Shown here: in pieces, positions 1-8,600 of the stretch
Layout of the letters: the number at the start of each line of letters is the position of its first letter
Numbering within the stretch: the stretch's first letter is position 1
IMG/VR virus record: IMGVR_UViG_3300027917_002975
Location: 1 to 32,076 of that record
From: a virus
Strand: one strand, 5' to 3'
Length of the DNA: 32,076 nucleotides
Translations under genes and position numbers: made by a program
The notes under the pieces: model-generated
Database searches by the model: none
Told to the model about the DNA's origin: nothing
What the model saw: the letters and a program-made list of their open reading frames with translations, nothing else

Positions 1-241
1 AATCTGAAGCTCCAATCAAACGGGGGGTGAATTTGCCCCTATTGTGCTCGTCTGGAAAGGTCTGGTACAACAACACGTCGGGGCCTTTGGGCACACCACT
101 TTCAATAAAATCATTTAACGATATTCTTGCCACTCGCACATCGTAATCATCACTCTCATCCATCAAAAATAATACTTTTGATATATAGTGGCGGTTTGCA
201 CCTGTGTGAAAGGTGTAGCATATGTTGATTTTATCATCCAC
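1..241 (-). CDS. Partial gene of unknown function, N-terminal 80 residues
   Basis: An open frame starts at a GTG at 241-239 and runs off the left edge of the window without a stop. It overlaps the 3' end of the radical SAM gene by 8 bases, in line with the tight packing of this phage. The visible protein begins VDDKINICYTFHTGANRHYI and continues with DVLLYQTFPDE near residue 60. The opening beta strand, followed by a stretch that reads 'DVLLYQTF', resembles the N-terminal half of GT-B glycosyltransferases, and the neighbours include two glycosyltransferases. That assignment is only a guess from context and style. A competing ATG at 237 leads to a stop after 24 codons and was not chosen. Confidence 0.6.
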   Translation of the reverse strand, partial: MDDKINICYTFHTGANRHYISKVLFLMDESDDYDVRVARISLNDFIESGVPKGPDVLLYQTFPDEHNRGKFTPRLIGASD

Positions 242-1469
242 GATTTTCTAAACCCTGAGCCTCTAACCAGTTACGCATTTTGTCAAACTGATGTGTAAGC
301 TCTGATGCCTTAAGAGTTTCGGTATCAATATTGGCCTTCGGCTGTGTATCATCAGGTCTGTATGCAGAGTTATTCACCGTGTTTAATGGCCAGTGAATAA
401 AACACTTGTATTTTTTGGGCCGAATATAGATATCAGTGCCGGGGTAAGGAACAAATATCTTAAGGCTGACCATATCGGGCTGGGCCTCTTTTACCCATGA
501 AATATTGTGGCCCAGCGTATCAACAGTTTCACCGGGGGTGCCCATCATCAATAACGCTCTGGTAAAAATGCCTGCTCTCTTAGCATTTTGTATAGCATTG
601 GTATTTTTCTTTCTGCTGGTACCTTTATTCATCAACCTGAGCACACTCTCGTCACCTGATTCCACACCGAAAGAAAGTTCCTCACAGCCCGACTCTTTCA
701 TCATACAGTACAGTTCTATATTAGAGGGGTGGGTTCGAATACTACCACGCCATTTCACACTTGCTTTTTTTAGCAAGTCACATAATTTAAACAAGCGTTT
801 TTTATTTGCGATCAGGTTGTCATCACTGATTCTTATGCTCGTGATACCAAGGCTGAGGCACTGTTCAAGTTCCTTCTCTATGCGGGTTAAAAGGTATTCC
901 TCAAAAAAATGTTCAGAGCCGGAGGTGCAAAAAGCGCATTTGAATCGACAACCCCTTGAAGTCAGCAGTGTTGTCGAGACTTCAGCCCTTGAACCTTTAT
1001 ACCTAAAGATGTTGCCGCCAAAACTGCCCTCAATAAGTGATCTATCTGGCATAGGGTAATAATTTATATTGTGGTTTAACCGCAGGGGTGACCACTTTTC
1101 ATTAGTCATTATAAGGGAACAAATAAAATCTTCACCAAAACCCTGCACAATATAATTGACATTTTCAACATAGCCTATAGCAATAGGCCCACCAACACAC
1201 ACCCAATCAACTTTGTCTTTCACAGCCGCAGCGATCTCTTCGATAATCGGTTTATCGATCAGACAGCCGTACATCATCAGGTAATCACATTCGGGCACCA
1301 TCTCTACAGCCTCATCGATGGTGGCCGATTGAGCGTTGATAACCCTCACTTCAGCCCCTAACCGTTTGGCATAAGTTGCAAGTAAAAGAAGGCCCAGACC
1401 CAATTGTGCATCAGGGTCTATGTCATATGGATGTGGTTGATACAAAAAGGTTAATGTTGGACTTGCCAC
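234..1469 (-). CDS. Radical SAM enzyme with N-terminal B12-binding-like domain
   Basis: The protein has the radical SAM cluster motif CRFKCAFC (Cys at about residues 174, 178 and 181), which would hold a 4Fe-4S cluster and split S-adenosylmethionine to make a radical. Residues 1-120 look like the Rossmann-type cobalamin-binding domain found ahead of many such enzymes, but the cobalamin-ligating DxHxxG motif is not visible. Later segments such as SFGVESGDESVL and MGTPGET match the usual order of a B12-radical SAM barrel. The start is taken as the GTG at 1469, which has GGGGTG five bases upstream; a TTG at 1472 is the alternative. It overlaps the methyltransferase gene by 19 bases. Substrate unknown; a role in modifying a glycan or virion component is suggested only by the neighbours. 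Confidence 0.85.
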   Translation of the reverse strand: MASPTLTFLYQPHPYDIDPDAQLGLGLLLLATYAKRLGAEVRVINAQSATIDEAVEMVPECDYLMMYGCLIDKPIIEEIAAAVKDKVDWVCVGGPIAIGYVENVNYIVQGFGEDFICSLIMTNEKWSPLRLNHNINYYPMPDRSLIEGSFGGNIFRYKGSRAEVSTTLLTSRGCRFKCAFCTSGSEHFFEEYLLTRIEKELEQCLSLGITSIRISDDNLIANKKRLFKLCDLLKKASVKWRGSIRTHPSNIELYCMMKESGCEELSFGVESGDESVLRLMNKGTSRKKNTNAIQNAKRAGIFTRALLMMGTPGETVDTLGHNISWVKEAQPDMVSLKIFVPYPGTDIYIRPKKYKCFIHWPLNTVNNSAYRPDDTQPKANIDTETLKASELTHQFDKMRNWLEAQGLENRG

Positions 1470-1984
1470 CAATACACCCCACTCTTATCAAAGGTTGAAT
1501 CGACATTTAACCGCCTGTGATTATTAGTTATGTATTTATTAACAGCCCTTCTGATACCGTCTTTAGGCGTTGTGAAATCGTGACCGGCCAGTATACCACC
1601 TGATTTTATTATCTGTTCATACGAAAGATCGTGCAGAACCCACTCGTAATCATGATTGCCATCAATAAAAACAAAATCAACGTCACGAGGTAAAACAGAT
1701 AGAGCAGATTGAGAAGTACGCCTAACGAGAACAAAACGGTCGCCAAAAGTTTCCATTTTTTTAACCACTCTTTCGTAGATTGCATCCCAAGCATCCTCTT
1801 TTCTGTGCTTTCTGCCGTAAGGCATGTAAGGGTCAACACCCCACCAACAAGAAATATTCTCATTGCTTTCGAGCATCATTTTCGAGAAATCAGCCTTCCA
1901 CACACCAATCTCTACAGCAATGATATTTTTTCTGTCACCCAACAACCTATTCGCCCATTTAACTCGCTCAGTGTGTATGCCCAT
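1451..1984 (-). CDS. Class I SAM-dependent methyltransferase
   Basis: The 177-residue protein reads as a compact class I methyltransferase of the Methyltransf_24 type. VEIGVW (residues 24-29) is the glycine-containing SAM-binding loop, DVDFVFIDGNHDY (101-113) is the motif carrying the conserved acidic residue and the His-Asp pair typical of this family, and GGILAGHDF (129-137) is the following strand. Members often act on sugars or natural products, so it may finish a glycan made by the upstream glycosyltransferases; this is inference. The start ATG at 1984 has GAG seven bases upstream. The gene sits between the glycosyltransferases and the radical SAM gene in one apparent operon. Confidence 0.82.
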   Translation of the reverse strand: MGIHTERVKWANRLLGDRKNIIAVEIGVWKADFSKMMLESNENISCWWGVDPYMPYGRKHRKEDAWDAIYERVVKKMETFGDRFVLVRRTSQSALSVLPRDVDFVFIDGNHDYEWVLHDLSYEQIIKSGGILAGHDFTTPKDGIRRAVNKYITNNHRRLNVDSTFDKSGVYWWQVQH

Positions 1985-2072
1985 TTTTTCTCATTTCAAT
2001 AAGAGTGGTAATCAGAATATAAATACCAATCAAACCGCTTAATATACACAAACCTAATAGACAAAATTCCAT
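1968..2072 (-). CDS. Small single-pass membrane peptide (34 residues)
   Basis: An ATG at 2072, four bases after the stop of the GT17 gene, opens a 34-codon frame that ends inside the start of the methyltransferase gene. The peptide begins MEFCLLGLCILSGLIGIYIL, an unbroken hydrophobic helix of about 23 residues, and ends in a short charged tail (EMRKNGHTH). The composition is what a one-helix membrane peptide would show, and the frame fills what would otherwise be an untranslated gap in a tightly packed operon. No clear ribosome-binding site precedes it, so translation would depend on coupling to the gene upstream. No function can be assigned; small phage membrane peptides include holin-like and superinfection proteins. 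Confidence 0.45.
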   Translation of the reverse strand: MEFCLLGLCILSGLIGIYILITTLIEMRKNGHTH

Positions 2073-2076
2073 TGTA

Positions 2077-2850
2077 TCATTCTGTTAGCATATGTTTAAA
2101 TCTATCAACATTTTCAAGAAACCATTTCGGGTGATCATCGATGGATGAAACAAAAAGTTGTCTGCCTTTTATCTTTCTTGAGCCATCCATCTTATCACGC
2201 AAAACCTTTTTGTCAGACCACATTCTTTTAACACTTGGCAGGTTGTAGTGGCCGGATGATTTTAGTTTTAGAGCCACGCTGTCAATATCCCCTATTTTCG
2301 TAAAGTGCCACCCACCGCTTTTGACAGCGTGGCCGCTTCTGCGTTTCATTCGCACATCGTACAACGAATCAAAATCTTTGACTAACCAGTAAGGTAACAG
2401 AATTGTTCCCGGCCATCCACCCGGCCTTCTTAAGTTAAAATAGAAAAAATACTGGCGTTGAATAAAAACAGAGTAGCCCCTGCAATCGATCTTTACCAGT
2501 TTAAAATCTTTGCCCATCGGTATTTCATCCACATCACCCACCAAAATCAAATCATCATTGGCACAGTCGGTTAAGGCAGTCATCAGGTAATCGGTCTGAG
2601 CCTTAATTCTATCCCACACATTTCTGGGGTTTTCGGGCGGGGGGGCGACAAGATGGGTGAGTTTCGACATAAAAGGCTTTATACGATCATACTCATTTTT
2701 GTACTCCTTAAACCACAGAGGTTTTTTCTCGCCACTGTAGGTTTCAGGGCATTCCACAAGCACAAATCGATCAACCCACTTGTCAAGCTCGTGCAGCCTG
2801 ATCTCTAAAATATCAAACTCATTAAAGAATGTAAAACAATCGACTATCAT
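2077..2850 (-). CDS. Glycosyltransferase, GT17 type
   Basis: The N-terminus MIVDCFTFFNEFDILEIRLHE, then FVLVECPETYSGEKKPL, then the DxD-containing GDVDEIP (residues 105-111) follow the pattern of family GT17, which includes beta-1,4-N-acetylglucosaminyltransferases. DVDE (106-109) would bind the metal and the sugar nucleotide. The later GGWHFTKIGD stretch and the C-terminal WFLENVDRF also fit the family. At 257 residues it is a single GT-A domain with no membrane anchor, so a soluble enzyme acting in the host cytoplasm is expected. It overlaps the GT4 gene by ATGA, so the two are probably translated together. Acceptor unknown: host surface glycan or a virion protein. Confidence 0.85.
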   Translation of the reverse strand: MIVDCFTFFNEFDILEIRLHELDKWVDRFVLVECPETYSGEKKPLWFKEYKNEYDRIKPFMSKLTHLVAPPPENPRNVWDRIKAQTDYLMTALTDCANDDLILVGDVDEIPMGKDFKLVKIDCRGYSVFIQRQYFFYFNLRRPGGWPGTILLPYWLVKDFDSLYDVRMKRRSGHAVKSGGWHFTKIGDIDSVALKLKSSGHYNLPSVKRMWSDKKVLRDKMDGSRKIKGRQLFVSSIDDHPKWFLENVDRFKHMLTE

Positions 2851-4115
2851 AGTGCAAGCATCTCTCTCATTATCGGGGCGTAGTATTTTTTGTAAAGGTT
2901 GTCCATATTATAAGTCTGGCGGCAGAAGGTCTTAGTTTTTAAAGCCTCATTTTGGTTCATACGGCCAAAAATAATCTTGGCCAGATCGAGCCAGTAGTTC
3001 GGCCCCGGCACCTCAAAGTTCATGTGGTGAGAACCGAAATCAAAATACTTGGCCTTGTTACCACTGACTTCAACCTGCATCTGCAACGATTTATTGAGCA
3101 CCATAAAACAACCCGACAGGGCTGCTTCTGGCACCACCAGCCCGAAAGACTCTTCACGGGTGGGGAATATAAAAAGGTTAGAGAGTAAGAAGAGTTCTCT
3201 AATCATGCGTTTCGAGATACCCACCTCGTATTCCTTACCAAAATCTGAGGTGAAAATGTAGTCCACACCCAGTGTGAGGCCCACTTTCTCACCCTCGGCC
3301 TTGTATTTTTCGATATTTTCTTTGTGCTGCCTAGTGGTAGCCCATTGATTTGCCACTACAAGGCACACAGAGTTCGATAAATCGTTTTTCAGGTGCCCGA
3401 ATATATACGATACCTCTTTTACCCTTTTCGCCACAAGACGGTCAACTGAGGCCGGTAGAATCTGAACGATATCGGCCTGCATAACATTGGGGTATTCATC
3501 GATGAATTTATTGGTGTCTTCACAGAAATCAAACCAAGTACGAGGGTCTTTAAAATGGGGTATTGTGCGAACGTCGTCATCCCACCCCTGATACTGCTCG
3601 GCCACACGGGTGCGCTCGGTTTCATTGGGGTAGACGATCTTGTGCATCTTACCCCACGTTTTGATTTCCCACCAATCAGAGCGCACAGAGGGCACAGAGT
3701 GAATCCAATGCAGCCAACGGGTATTAGGTAAACGGCGACCAATCTCTTTAAGGGCAATGCCGTAGGGCAGGTTCCACCCAGTAAAAATAAAATCATGGGT
3801 GAAAATTACATTGATGTCTTTTAGTTCCTCAGACAAGACCTCAACAGTTTTTTCGATTACCTGCTGATGGTCTGGGGTAATGTTTTGTGCGCTGCGGTAG
3901 TCTTTGAGATGGGCAAAAGGCATCTTTTTGTGAATGATGGCTCCCTCTGGTGAAGGATACTTATGGTCAGTATAATTTTCATTTACAAAAAGATGGGGTT
4001 CGTGATTGTAACGGGCCAGCATTTTGACCTGATCGGCTACAATACCCGTCAAGGAATAGCCGGGTATAAACTCTTGAAACGTGGTTAAGATTGCAACTTT
4101 TTTGTCTTCAAGCAT
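2847..4115 (-). CDS. Glycosyltransferase, GT4-like GT-B fold
   Basis: The C-terminal half carries the nucleotide-sugar binding stretch LFIFPTREESFGLVVPEAAL (about residues 314-333). This includes the two glutamates eight apart (E322 and E330) of the EX7E signature seen in GT4 retaining glycosyltransferases. The N-terminus begins with the beta strand KVAILTTF followed by SLTGIVADQVKML, the usual acceptor-domain start of GT-B enzymes. Length (422) is normal for one soluble GT-B protein. The ATG at 4115 has AAGGA nine bases upstream and opens the sugar-modification group. Phage glycosyltransferases of this class are known to modify either host surface polymers or virion proteins; the sequence alone does not choose between them. 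Confidence 0.85.
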   Translation of the reverse strand: MLEDKKVAILTTFQEFIPGYSLTGIVADQVKMLARYNHEPHLFVNENYTDHKYPSPEGAIIHKKMPFAHLKDYRSAQNITPDHQQVIEKTVEVLSEELKDINVIFTHDFIFTGWNLPYGIALKEIGRRLPNTRWLHWIHSVPSVRSDWWEIKTWGKMHKIVYPNETERTRVAEQYQGWDDDVRTIPHFKDPRTWFDFCEDTNKFIDEYPNVMQADIVQILPASVDRLVAKRVKEVSYIFGHLKNDLSNSVCLVVANQWATTRQHKENIEKYKAEGEKVGLTLGVDYIFTSDFGKEYEVGISKRMIRELFLLSNLFIFPTREESFGLVVPEAALSGCFMVLNKSLQMQVEVSGNKAKYFDFGSHHMNFEVPGPNYWLDLAKIIFGRMNQNEALKTKTFCRQTYNMDNLYKKYYAPIMREMLAL

Positions 4116-4152
4116 GATTGTGATTCCTTTCTTTAATTGTAGATTTTCATTT

Positions 4153-5526
4153 CTAACTACTTTCTGTTTTGATTGGGTCGTCAGACCACGCTGTGAAATT
4201 GGCTATCACACCGTGATCCTTAGACCAGATTAAGCTCTCACCCCCCGGCACGGCATCAGTGAAAAGGTTTTCAAAGTGCCACGCATCAATAGGAGATAGT
4301 GCCGTTAATTGACGAATAAGTACACCCCCTTGAGTAAGAATGGGGTGCATTTTAGTTTCCATCTTCTTGTGTTTGTGGCCACAATGCCATTCTCTAAATT
4401 TACTGACAGTGCCCTCTTTGTCCATACCCCATAAATCTGGGAACGCCTGAGCTAACTCATTATTCCAACTTGGGAACTTATTATGAATATCATGTGCCCA
4501 TCCTACCACAAGGGAACCCCAACGCCTTGCCTTTCTCTTCATTGGGCTTAAATCAACATCGACATGCTCATCATCCTGAAAAGCCTGATCGACAACACAG
4601 GCCAGCCACAAGCTCGCATGTTCGTCATGGTTGCCGGGTACCCAGATAACTTCGACAGGGGCTACTGTTCGGCACATACGAATACACTTCAACTGCACTT
4701 CAATAGCAGTCTGAATTATTTTAGGCAGCCGGTTATCAACATCTAATACATTACCACCCTTCGGTGTAGTACCTGAATAATTTTCAACGTGCATATAATC
4801 CTGACCGAGAATATAAAATATTTTTTCAGGTTTATAAGGTTCTATCCACGATAAATTTTTTGCACAAGCATTGAGGTAATCTCTTGCAGCTATCTTCAAA
4901 TCATAGTCCCTTCTACCTGTCTCAGCCGCCCATGCCATCTTTGCTATATGAGCATCTAAGAGGGCTATCTCCCCAGCAATGCCGGATGGGGCGGTAAACT
5001 TAGGGGCTTTTGGCACTTCAAATTTCGGTATCTCTTTAATAAGTTCACGTATTGCTATCTCAAACGGGTGTGGAACCTTAGTTTTTAAATCAAACTTATG
5101 CTGGTAATTGGTTTTCGTATCAGGCACATCTTCATAAATAGGTTTGCCATCATCATCTGCGCCCACTTCTTTACGAAGCTTTAAAGTAACCTGCCAAGAG
5201 TTGAAAGTGTATTTGATGATTTCCCACTTATCGAGATCAATTTTAGCAATTCGAAGAGCATCATCTTTATCACAAATCGTATAACTGTTTAACTCAATGC
5301 AACCGGTATCTTGACCAAACGACTTTTTAACACTCTCACTGCTACCACCATCACCGCCCCCCTTTTTTTGAATATAAGAGGATATGCCGGTCTCCCACTC
5401 TTTGCAGTATCTCCTACCCTCTCTTTCACTAACACCGGCCCTTCTAAATGCCTCGGCCTTGTTAAAATCAGCCTTTTCGTGCTCTTCCAACCAAATCTTG
5501 TGTAGTTTTTCTTTGTTTGTTGTCAT
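4153..5526 (-). CDS. Calcineurin-like metallophosphoesterase with N-terminal helix-turn-helix
   Basis: The two-metal phosphoesterase motifs appear in order: LLDAHIAK (D191, H193), GQDYMH (241-246), GNHDEH (298-303), WAHD (343-346, H345) and GHKHKK (383-388). These residues would hold two divalent metals and cleave a phosphodiester or phosphomonoester. Residues 7-45 hold a helical segment (KADFNKAEAFRRAGVSEREG) that resembles a short helix-turn-helix, suggesting contact with DNA. Residues 54-180 are a less conserved linker or extra domain. Similar stand-alone enzymes occur in phages beside late genes, and their substrates are mostly unknown. The ATG at 5526 has GAGGT eight bases upstream. It lies between the tail hub and the glycosyltransferase genes. 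Confidence 0.85.
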   Translation of the reverse strand: MTTNKEKLHKIWLEEHEKADFNKAEAFRRAGVSEREGRRYCKEWETGISSYIQKKGGGDGGSSESVKKSFGQDTGCIELNSYTICDKDDALRIAKIDLDKWEIIKYTFNSWQVTLKLRKEVGADDDGKPIYEDVPDTKTNYQHKFDLKTKVPHPFEIAIRELIKEIPKFEVPKAPKFTAPSGIAGEIALLDAHIAKMAWAAETGRRDYDLKIAARDYLNACAKNLSWIEPYKPEKIFYILGQDYMHVENYSGTTPKGGNVLDVDNRLPKIIQTAIEVQLKCIRMCRTVAPVEVIWVPGNHDEHASLWLACVVDQAFQDDEHVDVDLSPMKRKARRWGSLVVGWAHDIHNKFPSWNNELAQAFPDLWGMDKEGTVSKFREWHCGHKHKKMETKMHPILTQGGVLIRQLTALSPIDAWHFENLFTDAVPGGESLIWSKDHGVIANFTAWSDDPIKTESS

Positions 5527-5639
5527 GTAAAGTACCTCACAAGAAGTTGCCAGACCTTACCCGAAGCTGGTTTAAGGGCTGTTAACATTCTATCAACAGT
5601 CTTTGAGGTAAGTATATCAAGATTTTGGCTCCAAATCAA
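5523..5639 (-). CDS. Possible small ORF (about 38 residues) before the phosphoesterase
   Basis: The 130-base gap between hub and phosphoesterase has one open frame that ends in an ATGA overlap with the phosphoesterase start, the junction style used throughout this phage. If it starts at the TTG at 5639 the product is 38 residues, ending with QLLVRYFT, mostly helical and amphipathic in appearance. A later ATG would give only 21 residues. No good ribosome-binding site is visible for either start. It could be a real small gene, a remnant, or a chance frame through which ribosomes reach the next gene. Confidence 0.28.
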   Translation of the reverse strand: MIWSQNLDILTSKTVDRMLTALKPASGKVWQLLVRYFT

Positions 5640-5656
5640 TAGGTTACGAAATATTC

Positions 5657-8600
5657 CTAAGAAGTGGTCGTTGTCGTTGTAGAAGTGGTAGTGGTTGTCG
5701 TGAATCCCTCATCATCGCAACCCGTACCCAGCCTTATATAATCGAAGTATGCCTGCACATTAGCGGTGGCCCAAGTGTCTATTCTCATTCTTAATCTACC
5801 ATCACCATCACTGTTGTTATCTTGCAGTGACACATTAGAATCAATAAGTGCCTCATTTAGATAAACATCAACTACAGCGGTGGTTATGTCTGCAAGGTTT
5901 CTGCAATCAAATGTCCATTCATCCCATTGATCAAGTGTTACCTCATCTGTGCCCACTTCTATCCACGATGAACCATTGTAAATAAACAGGCCGTCAGAAC
6001 GCCAACGGGCATTAAGAGTCCACTTATCAGAGTCATCATCTATGCCGGTAAACCTGACAAAGACACCCTCAATTTCACCCGCTGTGGAACCCATCGTATC
6101 AATATATAATTTAACCGTTACCACACAGCGGTCGGCTGTGTAAGAAGCCAAATCCCTGTATCTTTCAGCCTGACCATTGTTATTTGCCTGATACAGACTC
6201 AAGGTGTGCAGACCATCAAATAGAGCTTGCTGAGAAACACCGGTACCACTGTCGTTATCTACCCAGCCAGCAACCGACTTAAAATGGTCTTCAAAAATAT
6301 CACCATTAGAATAAGCACACGGTGGCCCAGTTGTTACGGTGGTAACCGTACTACTACTACTACTGGTTGTAGAAGCTGTTGATGTAGTTGAAGCCGAACT
6401 TGATGTTGAGGCCGTCGAACTGGTGGAACTCGTGGTAGATGCTGTTGAGCTTGTGGTATTTGTGGAACTTGTCGAAGCTGTGGATGATGTCGTCGAGTAG
6501 GTGGAACCCGTCGTGGTAACCGTTGATGATGTCTTGGTAGACGTAGTTGTGCTGTGAGTGGTTGAGGCCGTCGAACTGGTGGAACTCGTGGTAGAACCTG
6601 TCGTGGTAGTCGAGGCCGTTGAAGCTGTCGAGCTTGTGGTTGAAACTGTTGAAGTGGTAGTCGAAGTTGTTTGGGTGACAGATGGTGCCTGCGACCACAA
6701 CTCAATATTTGATACGTGGAACACTGAATCATCACCAGCACTCACCTCTAACTGAATCGACTCAATACCAATACGGTTTGCCCAGTTAGGCGTTATCTCA
6801 GTGCCAGACGTATAAGCAGAAGTCTGGTAGACAATCCCATTTGTGGCTCGAATCGTCAATGAGGGTGTGCCACCGTGATCGTGTGTAATTTTAATCTTTG
6901 CAGGCCGTATGGCATTGGCCCATGTACCGATGGCAACGATTTTACCACCGTTCGCATTGGCGTGAATATTAAAATTCCAGCGAGTATTGCCAGAATCCCA
7001 AGAAGAAGAGGTCACAGCATTTAACTGATCAGGTTCCCATCTGGTGTTGTCAAGGTAAACATCATATTCACCTGTTACCGTAAGAGATGATTGTCTGGCT
7101 TCAATATACTTTTTACCACTCGATGCCCTGTTTATCTCGACAACCCTGAATTTAGTCGTGTCGCTGACAACCAGACCAAGAAATTCTTTATCTAATTCAC
7201 TACCGTTATCAAAAGTAAAATCAATGATGTCGCCTTTTTGGTGCGCTTCTAAAAAATCACCGCCCTCAAAATCAATGACCAATCTCGGCAAAGCGTTGTC
7301 TTCGAGCAACCACTCTAAAAGCGATTGGGCCTGAGCCTCGCTTCTAATAAAATCAAGGTCGACAACATCACCCTCAAGTACCCCGTAAACACCTTGGCTT
7401 GCAGCGTCATCAACCTGTAAAACCGACTTTTCGTCCTCTATGTCACTACGACCCGCTTGAACCCATTCCTTATTATAAGAGGCAGTATAACGATTTACAA
7501 TCTCGGCCCTTGGGGTGTATCTAACTTTAACAGAGTGAGCATCAATTCTGGCCTGCTCAATTGTATTATTGGCAGTGTCGTCATCGGCTAAAAAAATAAG
7601 CTGGTGATCGCCCTCGTCAAAGAACTGTATACTATGACATTGAAAGGCCATCTTAGAAAGAAATTCCATAACATTTGGCCTATCAAGCAAAACTGGAGCG
7701 AGCACTATATTGTTAAGGTTAAAATTGCTCGCAGCATCGGTATAAGTGCTGCCAAAATCAGAGATTAACCAACCACAATGATTCACTAAAAAGTGTTTAA
7801 AAATATAATCGGGTCGTTCGATTAAAGCTCCAGTAGTTCCATAATTGCCAGACGCATCGGCTTGATACCCTTTAACATCGGCACACACCCTGCCACCAAT
7901 CACAGTATCAGCGGTACTGTTACCAGACAACGTGACAGTGCCCTGCTTTTCGGCTGCGCCGGTCTTTGAAACGTTAGTTAATGAATTATCGGGTGCTAAT
8001 CTAATCACAACCCATACTTCAGTCACCAACGCATTTCCATAAGGGTTGCCACCCCCCCTTTCCACTGTTAGAGTAGACTGCCTTATATCATTCATTGAAA
8101 AATCACTTACATCGAGCATCGCTGCGCCAGAGGGGTGTACTTTAAACCCAGTGCTGTCCCACGTTTTAGAATAATTAACCATTTCACCACCAGCACTAAG
8201 AGAGAACGTAAGCTTTACATTGCAATTGGCATCAAGAAAGTAAATATGTGCCCACATCTCCATGCTATACATATTCCCACCTGTGGGTAGATTCATTATC
8301 TTTCTACATTCCACATAAGCACCCTGTGAAGCAAGATAGGTAGATTCAGACAAAGAGCCATCACACACCCTCTCTGGATAGAACACCGTACCACCAGTTT
8401 GCCAAGGTATATCATACCACACCCCGACCTCAGGTGTGCCCCCATGCCTATGTGAAGGGTCATCAAGGTCAATGGTATCCAAAACCTCTATAGTGTCTTC
8501 AATCTCTAAATTTACCTGTTTCTCAATAGTAGGCAACGTATTAAATTGAATGACGGCTTTGCTGGGGTAAGAAGGGTGTTCATCGCCGGTCTGACCTGTG

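Noticed and set aside
505-1059. Plus-strand open frame of 184 codons
   Set aside because: It lies antisense to the radical SAM gene, whose motifs are clear; the translation shows no family pattern.
6334-6755. Frames overlapping the Thr/Ser linker on both strands (Pro/Gln/Arg-rich, His/Phe-rich, Val/Glu-rich)
   Set aside because: All are by-products of the repeated Thr and Ser codons of the hub gene.
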